From: Micromonospora sp. R77
GTDB taxonomy: Bacteria; Actinomycetota; Actinomycetes; Mycobacteriales; Micromonosporaceae
DNA: 64,000 nt
Assembly: GCF_022747945.1 (NCBI RefSeq)
Contig: NZ_JALDST010000001.1
Coordinates: 2,108,001-2,172,000, forward strand
Direction of reading: 5' to 3'
In this document: positions 1 through 8,967 of the stretch, piece by piece
Position numbering within the stretch: the stretch's first letter is position 1
Layout: every line of letters starts with the position of its first letter
Notes under the pieces: model-generated
Databases searched by the model: none
What the model was told of the DNA's origin: nothing
The model's input: only the letters and a program-made list of their open reading frames with translations
Program-made: the position numbers and the translations under genes

Positions 1-90
1 GCGCGGGCAGGAGATGGTCCGGCCCGAGGGTCGCGCGCTTCATGCCTCCAGTGTTTCCCGCCCCACCGCGCCCCGACACTGTGACCCGAC

Positions 91-2845
91 TCAGGCGAGC
101 AGCGCCTCGAGCCGCCGGTTGACCGCGGCCAGGGTGGCCCGGACCACCGCCTGCCGGGGATCACCGGCCACCAGCGCCGAACCGGCGAGCTGCTCCACCC
201 AACCGTCACAGACCAGCAGCGCGACCACCGTGGCGACCTCGCAGTTGCCGAACGGCACCACCGCGGTGTGCTCCACGAAGCACCGCCCCCGGTCCGACGC
301 CTGCGACGCGCCCCGCAGCAACTCGTCCACCGCCGCCGCGGCGGCCACCGCGCAGAGCCGCAGCACGTAGCCGTCCACGGCCGGGCCGGTGGAGTGCCCC
401 TCGGCGGTCTCGTCGCCGGCGATCAGTCGTACCTCGACGGTGGCGTCGAGGCCGAAGGTGCTCACCTGGACGTGGTCGATCACCACCCGGGGCCCCGGCA
501 CACCGCCGGTGTCCAGCGGTCGCGAGGGCGCCGACTCCGTCGTGGTCACCTGCCCACCGGAGTACGAGGTGCCGACCGTCGCCGGACTGCCGGGCGCGGC
601 CCAGGACGGGGCGGCGGCCAGCGAGTTCTCCTCCACGGTCGCCCGACCCCGGTGCGTCGGGGACGGCCGGCGGCGGCGCGGCGACTCGGACTCCGGACGC
701 GAGGCCGGGCTCTCCCCGGGCACCGCCTCCGGCCGGGCGTCCCGCGCCCGGCGGCCCTCGGTGTCCCGCAGCGCACCGAGCCGGTTCTCCCCGACCCGGT
801 TCTCGGCGAGCCGGTTCTCCCGCCGGTTCTCCCCGGGCGCGGCTCGGCCGAGCGACGGCGGACCGGGGGCGGTGGGCTGGCCGGCATGCCGGGCAGGTTC
901 TGCGGGGCGGCGGCCAACCCCATCCGGTCCTGGAGCAGGCGGGCCACCTGCCGGCTCACCTCGGCCGGATCGGCCCCGTCGGCCAGGTCCAGCCGCAGGC
1001 TGTGCGCGCCGGCCGGGGTGCGGCGCAGGGCGGCGTCCCGGACCCCGGCCACCTCCCGCACCGCGTCGAGGATCGCGTTGACGTCGAACCCCTCCGGCCG
1101 CTCCCGCAGCGGCGCCGGCTCGTCGTCCCGACGCAGGTGGGTGGCGATACGGGCGAGCTCCGGGGTCTCGGCGGACGGTTCCACGGCGGGCGGCTCCGGC
1201 ACGACGGGCACGTCCGGCTCGGCGGGGACGCGCTGGGGCAGCACCGGCGGGGACAGGTCCACCGGCTCGGCGGAGGCCGGCTCGGGGACGGATCGGCGGG
1301 CGGCATAGGGGGGCACGCTGGTCGGAGCGGACGCGGCGGGGGCGCGGTCGGCCCGGGACGGTCCGCCGGTGGCGGCGACCGCGGGACCGGGAGGCGACGG
1401 GTCACCGGCCGGCTCGACGGGCGGGGGCGTCGTCTCGACCACCGGCCGCAGCCGGAACGGGCGGTCCGCCTCCGTCGAGCGGACCACGCCGGCCGGCGAC
1501 GGTGGGTAGGACGGGGCGGCCGGGTCGCCCGACCCCGGCGGCACCCCGACCGGGCCGGCGTACGACGGGGCGGGCGAGTCACGCGGCACCGGCGGCGCGC
1601 TGACCGGCGGCACCGCGACCGGCGGGGCGCTGGTCGGGGCCGGGTGGGCGGGGTCGGGCGCGGCGCGCGGGACCGGCGGGGCGCTCGTCACCGTGGCGGC
1701 GGGAGGCGGGCTGAACGGGGTGCCGAGGGGTGCCCCGCCACCCCACGAGGGCCGCTCCACGCTCTCCCGGGCCACCGGCCCGTACGCCGGACGCGGCTCG
1801 GGCTCGTACGCCGGACGCGGCTCCGGCGGGACGTCGCCGTACGCCTCGTAGGAGGGCGTCGGCTCCGCCCGCTGCGGCTCGTACGGCGCGGCGCGCTCCG
1901 CGCGCACCGGCTCGTACGGTCGGGTCTGCTCGGCCCGGACCGGCTCCGGCGGCCGGGTCGGTTCGGGCGCCCACGTGTCGTGCCCGTCCCGGGCGCGGCG
2001 GCCGACCGGCTGGTCGTCGCGGGACCACGGCGGCGCCCAGCCCCAGCTCGGCTGGTTCCAGCTCGGCCCGGCCCACTCCGGCTGCCCGGCCGGTGCACCC
2101 GGCACGTCGCCCGCCGGACCGGTGGCCCCGGCCGCGTCGCGGGGTGCCCCGACCGGCGGCTCGACGGCCGGCGGCTCCGGCGGGAACCGGTCGGCCCAGC
2201 TGCGGGCCAGCGGCGGCTCGTCCGCGGACCGGTCGGCGGTGGGGGCGTGGAAGCCGGGTGGCACCTCGAACCCGGAGGCGGCGGCGCCGACGGGCGGCAC
2301 CTGGAGGGCGGGCGGCGCGGAAGAAGGCACGGCCGGCTCGGCCCGGCGGGACGGGCGGGGGCCGGTGGCTCGTCGGAGGCGTGCCGGGCCGGGGTCGGCT
2401 CGGTCTCGGCGGTCGACCGCTCCACGGCGGGCGCGGGCCGCTGGGCCGGCACGACCAGCCGGTCGCCGGTCTCCCGGAGCGGGTCCTCGCTCGCGCCGGG
2501 CGGGGCGCTCACCGGCGCCGGGCGGCCGAGCGGCTGATCGTCGCCGGCGTGGTGCACGCCGTTGAGGTGGGGACGGCCGTTGACCCGGGCGGGGGACTCC
2601 TCGCCCGCCCGGCCGGGCAGCGGGTCCGGCAGGTCGCCGTGCCGGCGGGACGAGGTGGCCCAGCCGCTGCCGCCGTCGGGCTGCCGCCAGGTCGGGGTCG
2701 CCTCACGGCCCCCGTCGCCCCCGCGGGACCAACCGGTCGCCGGCGGCGCCCACCCGCTGACGGAACGGGCCAGGTCGTTGTGCTGACCTGTTCCGTCGCC
2801 GTGCTCTCCCGGGGTGGCGGCTCCGGGTTGCCCTGATTCAGTCAC
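91..2845 (-). CDS. Long proline-rich protein, frame interrupted twice
   Basis: The GTG at 2845 follows a good ribosome site (AAGGAG) and opens a protein beginning VTESGQPGAATPGEHGDG. The coding frame then shifts near 2340-2380 and again near 830-880, so three consecutive segments in three frames make one product of about 915 residues: an N-terminal and central region dominated by Pro, Ala, Glu and Arg (degenerate PYEPVRAE-like repeats), a conserved block around 970-1150 (ELARIATHLRRDDEPAPLRE, then a globular stretch ending ARLLQDRMGL), a charged stretch with four ENR units in the last frame, and a globular C-terminus with VIDHVQVSTFGLDATVEVRL. No enzymatic motif or membrane segment is seen. 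I do not recognise the family. It diverges from a TetR gene. Both shifts lie in C/G-rich runs, so assembly indels are likelier than a true pseudogene. Confidence 0.6.
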
Positions 2846-2994
2846 CGCGCGCTCCTTGGTCGCCCCCGCTGAGGCTACCGTGTGGTGACAGTGGCGATAA
2901 GTTACAGCGGCGGGCCAATTCCGCGACGGGCTCACGGGCCCCGACCGGTTCGGGTGAAAAGTGCCGGCTCGTACGAAGGAACTCGGAGGCTCCC

Positions 2995-3633
2995 ATGACC
3001 GCTGTGGGGAACGGTGCACAGACCGCCGGCCGGCCCACCCGCCTGCCCCGCTCCGCGCGGCGCAAGCAGTTGCTGGCCGCGGCGCAGGAGGTGTTCGTCG
3101 CGCAGGGCTACCACGCCGCCGCGATGGACGACATCGCCGAGCGGGCGGGTGTCTCCAAGCCGGTGCTCTACCAGCACTTCCCGGGCAAGATGGAGCTCTA
3201 TCTCGCCCTGCTGGACACGCACTGCGACGCCATCGTCGCCAAGGTGCACGACGCGATGCGCGGCACCAACGACAACAAGGACCGGGTCGGCGCGTCGGTG
3301 CAGGCGTACTTCGACTTCGTCGACCACGAGAGCGAGGCGTTCCGTCTGGTCTTCGAGTCGGACCTGCGGAACGACCCGGCGGTGCGGCAGCGGGTGGAGC
3401 GGGTCGAGCAGGGCTGCATCGCGGCGATAACCGACACGATCATCTCCGACACCGGGGTCAGCCGGGCGCACGCCGAACTGCTCGCCTCCGGCCTGGTCGG
3501 GGCGGCCGAGACGGCGGCGCAGTTCTGGCTGGCCGGGGGTCGGCAGGTGCCGAAGGCGGAGGCGGAGGCACTGGTCGCCGCCCTGTCCTGGCGGGGCATC
3601 GCCAGCTTCCCGCTGCAAGGTGAGTCAGCCTGA
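2995..3633 (+). CDS. TetR/AcrR family transcriptional regulator
   Basis: A 212-residue DNA-binding repressor-like protein. The N-terminal helix-turn-helix domain spans about residues 20-70, with the typical AAQEVFVAQGYHAAAMDDIA and AERAGVSKPVLYQHFPGK signature. The C-terminal ligand-binding half is mostly helical and has no recognisable ligand signature. The ATG at 2995 follows GGAGG (2987-2991). It diverges from the proline-rich protein gene across about 150 bp, and is followed after 65 bp by the DUF3107 gene, the usual actinobacterial arrangement. The regulated gene could be either neighbour; the sequence does not decide. Confidence 0.9.
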   Translation: MTAVGNGAQTAGRPTRLPRSARRKQLLAAAQEVFVAQGYHAAAMDDIAERAGVSKPVLYQHFPGKMELYLALLDTHCDAIVAKVHDAMRGTNDNKDRVGASVQAYFDFVDHESEAFRLVFESDLRNDPAVRQRVERVEQGCIAAITDTIISDTGVSRAHAELLASGLVGAAETAAQFWLAGGRQVPKAEAEALVAALSWRGIASFPLQGESA

Positions 3634-3698
3634 ACATCCGGCCGCGAGATCGGATAGCCTTCCCATCGGCGGTTCTTTCGCCCATCTGAGGAGGCACA

Positions 3699-3926
3699 GT
3701 GGAGGTCAAGATCGGCGTGCAGTACGCGCCCCGCGAGCTGGTTCTGGAGAGCGCGCAGTCGCCGGCCGAGATCGAGCAGATCGTGACCGACGCCTTCGCC
3801 AAGAGCGAGGGCACGCTCTCCCTGACCGACGAGAAGGGCCGGCGGATCATCGTGCCGGTCGGCAAGGTCGCCTACGTGGAGATCGCCGAGGCGTCGCCCC
3901 GCGCGGTCGGCTTCACCGTCCGCTGA
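3699..3926 (+). CDS. DUF3107 family protein
   Basis: A 75-residue protein starting MEVKIGVQYAPRELVLES and ending ASPRAVGFTVR, a full-length match in style to the actinobacterial DUF3107 family of small conserved proteins, whose function is unknown. It is probably a small alpha/beta protein (beta strand MEVKIGVQ, helix around SPAEIEQIVTDAF). The GTG start is preceded by GAGGAGG (3690-3696). It lies downstream of a TetR gene on the same strand and ends just before a hairpin that separates it from the convergent ferritin-like gene. Confidence 0.9.
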   Translation: MEVKIGVQYAPRELVLESAQSPAEIEQIVTDAFAKSEGTLSLTDEKGRRIIVPVGKVAYVEIAEASPRAVGFTVR

Positions 3927-3938
3927 TCGGGGTTCCGG

Positions 3939-3978
3939 GTCGCCGTGGCGGGTGACGCCCGTCCCTCGCCACGGCGAC
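3939..3978. terminator. Bidirectional hairpin terminator
   Basis: A perfect 12-bp inverted repeat (GTCGCCGTGGCG at 3939-3950 with its complement at 3967-3978, 16-nt loop) lies exactly between the convergent DUF3107 and ferritin-like genes. There is no U-tract, as is common in high-GC actinobacteria. Confidence 0.75.
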
Positions 3979-3990
3979 GCCGGCCGGCGG

Positions 3991-4635
3991 TCAGTTGTTC
4001 AACCCGACGGCGGTCATCCGCTCGGTGTGCGCGTCGGTCAGGCGCCGGAACAGCGCCGCCACGTCGACCCCTTCCCGCCGGCTGATCAGCGCGGTGAGTG
4101 CGCCCCGGTCCGCGGCGGCGACCCGCCCGGCCTGCGACAGCGCCTCCCCGACGAGCCGCCGGGCCCACATCGAGAGCCGGCCGGCCACCCGCGCGTCCGC
4201 CGCGATCGCGGCACGGATCTCGGCGGCGGCGAACTCGGCGTACCGGGACTCGTGCAGGACGTCGAGGACCAGCCGGCGCTCCGGCTCGTCGAGCGCCCCG
4301 GCGATCTCCTCCAGGAAGTCGTCGCTGATGGCGTCCCCGACGTACGCCTTCGTCACCGCCTCCAGCCAGTCCTTCGGCTCGGTCGAGTCGTGGTACGCCT
4401 GCAACGCGCCGACGTACGGCTGCATCGCCTCCTCGGGCAGCGCGCCGAGCGCGACGATCCGGTCGGCGACCCGCCGGTAGTTGGCCATCTCGGCCGCCGC
4501 CATCTCGCTGAGCGCGGCTCGACGCCGCAGGTCGGGGGCGAGTCGGGCGTCGGCGGCCAGCCGGTCGAAGGCGAGCAGTTCGCCGTACGCGACGAGGCCG
4601 AGCAGGTCGACGAGGGCGGGATCGGGCGCGGTCAC
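3991..4635 (-). CDS. Ferritin-like fold protein, MiaE-like
   Basis: A 214-residue, almost entirely helical protein. It resembles the actinobacterial ferritin-like proteins related to tRNA-(ms2io6A)-hydroxylase (MiaE), which use a di-iron centre in a four-helix bundle. Candidate metal ligands are the Glu of AYGELLAFDRL near residue 18 and the AAAEMANYRR and LDVLHESRYAEFAAAEIR segments near residues 45-55 and 125-140. True MiaE has an ExxH pattern in both ligand helices, which is only partly seen here, so tRNA hydroxylase activity is uncertain. The start is GTG. It converges with DUF3107 and diverges from the helicase gene. Confidence 0.75.
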   Translation of the reverse strand: MTAPDPALVDLLGLVAYGELLAFDRLAADARLAPDLRRRAALSEMAAAEMANYRRVADRIVALGALPEEAMQPYVGALQAYHDSTEPKDWLEAVTKAYVGDAISDDFLEEIAGALDEPERRLVLDVLHESRYAEFAAAEIRAAIAADARVAGRLSMWARRLVGEALSQAGRVAAADRGALTALISRREGVDVAALFRRLTDAHTERMTAVGLNN

Positions 4636-4942
4636 CAGCGCACGCTACCGCCCGGCCGGGCCGCGCAGGGGGCGGGCGATTTCTGTGACCCAGGTCACTC
4701 CAATTGCCCCTGGACGCGTCCCGGTCAGCGGAATCGGGACGAGGTCGGGGCGGTTCAGGTAAGGTGAGGCAGTTGCCGTGGGCGCCGATCTGATCGAGAC
4801 CGATCCGACCGACCGCCGACCCACGGAGCGCGTGCGGCCCGGTCCGGCTCGGCTCTCGCCCCCGACCGTGTGGCCCGCGCCATACCGTTCGCGCCCTGAG
4901 GACATGACGGGGCGCACCACGAGAGGGCACCCCCAAATCCAT
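4636..4942. promoter_or_regulatory. Divergent promoter region with inverted repeat
   Basis: This 307-bp gene-free stretch separates the ferritin-like gene from the DEAD-box helicase. A perfect 6-2-6 inverted repeat, GTGACCCAGGTCAC, lies at 4685-4698, about 50 bp upstream of the ferritin-like start and a plausible operator. A -10-like TAAGGT at 4760-4765 could serve the helicase, implying a leader of about 170 nt, as is common for RNA helicase genes. A weak purine-rich element (GAGAGGG) lies 13-20 nt before the helicase ATG. Confidence 0.35.
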
Positions 4943-6644
4943 ATGAGCGAGCAGATTCAGGACAACACGGGCCAGGAACTGGCCCCCACCGCTCCGGTCC
5001 GCCCGGAGGCACCCACCTTCGCCGAGCTCGGCGCCCGCGCGGAGACCGTCGAGGCGCTGGCCGCCGCCGGCATCACCCGCGCCTTCGCCATCCAGGAGTA
5101 CGCGCTGCCGATCGGGCTGCGCGGCGTCGACCTGATCGGCCAGGCCCCGACCGGCACCGGCAAGACCCTGGGCTTCGGCATCCCGCTGCTGGAGCGGGTC
5201 TTCGCCCCCTCCGAGGGCGGTGACGGCGTCCCGCAGGCGCTGGTCGTCGTACCCACCCGCGAGCTGGGCATCCAGGTCGCCAAGGACCTCGCCGCCGCGG
5301 GTCGCACCCGGGGCGTCCGGGTGCTGCCGATCTACGGCGGCGTCGCGTACGAGCCGCAGATCGAGACGCTGCGCAAGGGCGTCGAGATCCTCGTCGGCAC
5401 CCCCGGCCGGCTGCTGGACCTGGCCAAGCAGAAGCACCTCCGGCTCGACCGGGTGCACGCGCTGGTCCTGGACGAGGCCGACCGGATGCTGGACCTGGGC
5501 TTCCTCGACGACGTCGAGAAGATCCTGGCGATGCTGCCGGAGGACCGGCAGACGATGCTCTTCTCGGCCACCATGCCGGACCCGATCGTCGCCCTGTCCC
5601 GGCGCTTCCTGCGCCGGCCGGTGACCATCCACGCCGGCCACACCGCCGAGACCGGCCCGTCGCCGCAGACCCAGCAGCTGGTCTACCGCACCCACTCGAT
5701 GAACAAGGTCGAGATCGTGGCGCGCATCCTCCAGGCGGAGGGCCGCGGCCTGACCATGATCTTCACCCGCACCAAGCGGGCCGCCGACCGGGTCGCCGAG
5801 GACCTCGACTTCCGCGGGTTCGCGGTCGCCGCCGTCCACGGCGACCTGGGCCAGGGCGCCCGGGAGCGGGCGCTGCGCGCGTTCCGGGCCGGCAAGATCG
5901 ACATCCTGGTCGCCACCGACGTCGCGGCCCGCGGGCTCGACGTCACCGGGGTCACCCACGTGATCAACTACGACTGCCCCGAGGACCAGGACACCTACAC
6001 CCACCGGATCGGTCGGACCGGCCGGGCCGGGGCGAGCGGCGTCGCGGTGACCTTCGTCGACTGGGACGACATGCCCCGCTGGCGGATCATCGACAAGACG
6101 CTCGGCCTGGAGATGCCCGAGCCGCCGGAGACGTACCACACCTCGCCGCACCTCTACACCGACCTGGACATCTCGCCGGACGTCAGCGGCACGCTGCCGA
6201 CCGCCGAGCGGACCCGGGCCGGGCTGTCGGCCGAGGTCGAGGAGGACCTGGGCGGCACCGGCCGGCGCGCGGCGCGGCGAGCGCGGCTCGCGGCGCGGCG
6301 ACGGTCCGGGGCGCGGCGAGCGCGGCGACGGCCGGGGCGAGCGCGGTGAGCGCGGCCGGGGTCGGAGCCGGGGCGGCGACGCACCCGCCGCGGACACCAC
6401 GCCCACCGAGGCCAACGGCGAGGAGGGCACCCGTACCCCGCGCCGCCGGCGTCGTCGTCGGGCCGGCGAGGCGGTCTCCGGCGAGGCGACCACGGTGATC
6501 TCCGCCGAGGGCGGCACCGAGCCGGCCCCGGTGGCGGCCGCCGCCGAGGGTGAGGCGTCGACCAAGCCGCGCCGCCGCCGGCGCCGTCGTGGTGGTGCCT
6601 CGGGCTCCGGCACCGGTACGCCGGCCGAGGCGACCGCCGACTGA
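4943..6644 (+). CDS. DEAD-box ATP-dependent RNA helicase
   Basis: RNA helicase of the DEAD-box family, expected to unwind RNA duplexes in ribosome assembly or mRNA decay. Motifs from the ATG at 4943: Q motif (FAIQEYALP, about 48-56), Walker A APTGTGKT (68-75), PTRELGIQ, TPGRLLDL, DEAD at about 177, SATMP, VATDVAARGLDV and HRIGRTGRAG near 354. The original frame stops at 6349, but between about 6255 and 6290 coding shifts to another frame that stays open to the TGA at 6642-6644. That frame gives an Arg/Gly/Glu tail with RGERG units, two Arg blocks ([12 protein letters not shown] and KPRRRRRRRGG) and an Ala-rich end. A basic RG tail is typical of actinobacterial homologues, so a one-base assembly error is likely. 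A strong hairpin follows. Confidence 0.9.
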
Positions 6645-6656
6645 CCCTGCGACTCG

Positions 6657-6691
6657 ACATCCCCCGTGCCGTCCTCCGGTACGGGGGATGT
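6657..6691 (+). terminator. Hairpin terminator after helicase
   Basis: ACATCCCCCGT at 6657-6667 pairs perfectly with its complement at 6681-6691, enclosing a 13-nt loop with two further pairs possible. It starts 12 nt after the true end of the helicase tail, which supports the 6644 stop over the earlier one at 6349. Confidence 0.7.
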
Positions 6692-6788
6692 TCGTTGTCC
6701 CGCCCTGCCCCGACCCGCCCCGGGACCCTCCGCAGAACCGTTGGTCCCGCCGGCAGTGCGTCGACGAGACCCGAAGGATGATGGAACG

Positions 6789-7928
6789 ATGCCGGAACCG
6801 CTCGACGCCGCCCTGACCGAGGTACGCGCCCTGCTGCTCGATTCCGCCCTGACCCGGGCGGTCGCCGCCGGCAGGCGGAAGGGGCAGCGCCCCTCGGTGG
6901 TCCGCGCCGAGCTGCGGCCGGTCACCCTCAAGGCCGGCCCCCACCTGCAGATCGCCACCTCCGACGGCAACCGGCCGTACACCCGGAACGTGGCGCCCGG
7001 CGCGGAGGCCGACTCGGCGGTCGACGCGCTGCTCGCCGAACCGTTCGGCAACTGGCACGTGGAGACCGCCGACGTCACCCTGCAACTGCGGGTGACGAAG
7101 TCCGGCGAGGCGCAGGTGCACCGGGCGGCGGCGAGCCGACCGGCACCGGAGCCGGGCGGTCACGACCGGCCGAAGGACTACCTGCTCGACCCCGGCGATC
7201 CGATCTTCGCCGAGATCGGCGGCTCGGCCGCCAAGCGCCGCCAGGTGGACGCCTTCCTGCGGGCGCTGGCCGCCACCCTCCCCGACGACCTGACCGGCCC
7301 GCTCCGCGTGGTCGACCTCGGCTGCGGGAACGCCTACCTGACCTTCGCGGCGTACCGCTATCTCGGGCAGCGCGGGCTCGACGTGGAACTGGTCGGCGTG
7401 GACGTACGGGAGGACCAGCGGCGGCGCAACACCGAGCTGGCCGAGCGACTGGGCTGGGCCGACCGGGTCAGCTTCGTGGCCGGCACCATCGCCGACGCGG
7501 TCGTCGAGCCGGCACCGGACCTGGTGCTGGCCCTGCACGCCTGCGACACCGCCACCGACGAGGCGCTGGCCCGGGCGGTCCGGTGGGGGGCGCGCTGGGT
7601 GCTCGCCGCGCCCTGCTGTCACCACGACGTTGCGGCGCAGCTGCGCGCCCGATCCGCTCCGGCGCCGTACGAGCTGCTCACCCGGCAGGGCATCCTGCGC
7701 GAGCGGTTCGCGGACGTGCTGACCGACGCGCTGCGGGCCGGGCTGCTCCGGTCACACGGCTACCGGGCCGAGGTGGTGGAGTTCGTCGACTCCCGGCACA
7801 CGCCGCGCAACCTGCTGATCCGGGCCCGCCGCACCGGCACGCCACCGACCGACACGCAGCGCGCGGAGTACCGGGAACTGGTCGACCAGTGGGGGATCAC
7901 GCCCCGGCTGGAGACGCTGCTCGCCTAG
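6789..7928 (+). CDS. Class I SAM-dependent methyltransferase
   Basis: A 379-residue protein with a two-part layout. Residues 1-130 form an N-terminal domain without a recognised family (VRAELRPVTLKAGPHLQIAT, VDALLAEPFGNWHVETADV). A Rossmann-type methyltransferase follows, with motif I VVDLGCGNAYLTFAAYRYL near 178-196, motif II ELVGVDVRED, and LVLALHACDTATDEAL followed by VLAAPCCHHDVA. The CDTATDEAL and PCCHH features recall the GSTCD-like methyltransferase group; the substrate is unknown. The ATG at 6789 is chosen because the open frame upstream lacks coding character. The gene ends 4 nt inside the convergent membrane-protein gene, sharing CTAG as both stop codons. Confidence 0.85.
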   Translation: MPEPLDAALTEVRALLLDSALTRAVAAGRRKGQRPSVVRAELRPVTLKAGPHLQIATSDGNRPYTRNVAPGAEADSAVDALLAEPFGNWHVETADVTLQLRVTKSGEAQVHRAAASRPAPEPGGHDRPKDYLLDPGDPIFAEIGGSAAKRRQVDAFLRALAATLPDDLTGPLRVVDLGCGNAYLTFAAYRYLGQRGLDVELVGVDVREDQRRRNTELAERLGWADRVSFVAGTIADAVVEPAPDLVLALHACDTATDEALARAVRWGARWVLAAPCCHHDVAAQLRARSAPAPYELLTRQGILRERFADVLTDALRAGLLRSHGYRAEVVEFVDSRHTPRNLLIRARRTGTPPTDTQRAEYRELVDQWGITPRLETLLA

Positions 7929-8338
7929 CGCCGGCGGTCGGAGCCACCGCCGCGACCGCGGTCACCGCGGTCCAGGAGGGTGAGCCGCTCGCTGTCGGGG
8001 GGCAGCGTCGGGAACGGCACCACCTGGCCCGAGTGCTCGGCGTTGCCGGCGGCGGTGAAGGCGTTCCAGGAGATGTCGACCAGCAGCCGCTTCAGCTCGG
8101 CGTGCCGGACGGCGGCGTTGCGTTGGATCGCCAGCCGGACGCCGAGGAGCACGCCGACCAGCGTGGTGGTGGTCGCGCCGGTCGCGGCGAAGACGTGCGC
8201 GCCGCTGGCCGCGTCCTCACCGAGCACCAGCACCAGCAGCCAGATCCAGCAGCCCAGGGCGAAGACACCGGCCTTGACCACGAAGAAGAGGCTGACCGCA
8301 CCGGGACGGTGGGGCACCGGACGGGCGGGCTCGGCCAT
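7925..8338 (-). CDS. Small two-TM membrane protein
   Basis: A 137-residue protein starting MAEPARPVPHRPGAV. Two hydrophobic segments are predicted, at about residues 15-40 (SLFFVVKAGVFALGCWIWLL) and 48-68 (ATGATTTTLVGVLLGVRLAI), followed by a soluble C-terminus with a basic end (RGDRGRGGGSDRRR). No family is recognised. The ATG at 8338 is preferred to the upstream starts because the longer frame reads through the regulatory region. It converges with the methyltransferase (4-nt overlap) and diverges from the HTH regulator. A TAATAT hexamer on this strand at 8389-8394 could be its -10. Confidence 0.7.
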   Translation of the reverse strand: MAEPARPVPHRPGAVSLFFVVKAGVFALGCWIWLLVLVLGEDAASGAHVFAATGATTTTLVGVLLGVRLAIQRNAAVRHAELKRLLVDISWNAFTAAGNAEHSGQVVPFPTLPPDSERLTLLDRGDRGRGGGSDRRR

Positions 8339-8537
8339 GCTGCTCCTCATGTTCTCCGAGGGTGCCGCTGCGGACGCGGCGAACATCGATATTAGTTGAC
8401 CGCGGGCAACCAACGCCGGGTGGCGTCCCGCCCACGGGACGTTCACACCGATGGGTCGGTTACTTCGGGCCTGCGCCGTACTAGGCTCTGGGACGCACCG
8501 TCCGGTGCCCCGGCCGGAAAGGGAAGGCCTCGCAGGG

Positions 8538-8954
8538 ATGGGCTCCGCAGAGGTTTCGCCGCAGATGGCATTCGCGCGCTTCGTGCGGCGCGCCATCGAC
8601 GACGCTCGGGAAGAGCGCGGCTGGACCGTGACCGACCTTGCCTCGCACACCGGCGTCGGTCGGTCCACCGTCTTCCGCTGGCTGGCCGGGGACTGGCAGG
8701 ACTATCCCGAGCTGGCCAAGGTGCGGGGCTTCTGCGCCGCGCTGGACCTGCCGGTCGCGGCCGCCTTCCGCGCCCTCGGCCTGCCGGACGCCGGCCCCGC
8801 CCCGCGCCGCCGCGCCGAGGACGGCCCGGTGGAGGCGGACGTACGGGTGATCCTGGAACGGCTCGCCGACCCCGCGGTCCCCGCCGAGGAGAAGCACCAC
8901 ATCCGCGACCTGCTGCGCTACCTGGCCCGGCGCCCGATCCGGCGGGCCGGCTGA
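8538..8954 (+). CDS. XRE-type helix-turn-helix regulator
   Basis: A 138-residue protein whose residues 15-75 form a Cro/XRE helix-turn-helix (REERGWTVTDLASHTGVGRSTVFRWLAGDW). The second half holds an acidic linker and a helical tail (VEADVRVILERLADPAVPAEE), probably for dimerisation. The ATG at 8538 is favoured by AAGG/CAGGG upstream and by the start of coding character; an earlier GTG at 8451 would add 29 atypical residues. A candidate -10 (TAGGCT, about 8482-8487) lies upstream. It faces a convergent His-rich protein gene 13 bp away. Confidence 0.8.
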   Translation: MGSAEVSPQMAFARFVRRAIDDAREERGWTVTDLASHTGVGRSTVFRWLAGDWQDYPELAKVRGFCAALDLPVAAAFRALGLPDAGPAPRRRAEDGPVEADVRVILERLADPAVPAEEKHHIRDLLRYLARRPIRRAG

Positions 8955-8967
8955 GCACGCCGGCCGG

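Noticed and set aside
268..1308. Long plus-strand frames antisense to the proline-rich gene
   Set aside because: GC-rich DNA gives long open frames on the opposite strand; these have Arg/Gly/His-rich shadow composition with no domain.
3872..7078. 1068-residue minus-strand frame across the ferritin-like and helicase genes
   Set aside because: It overlaps two well-supported genes and reads as low-complexity shadow sequence.
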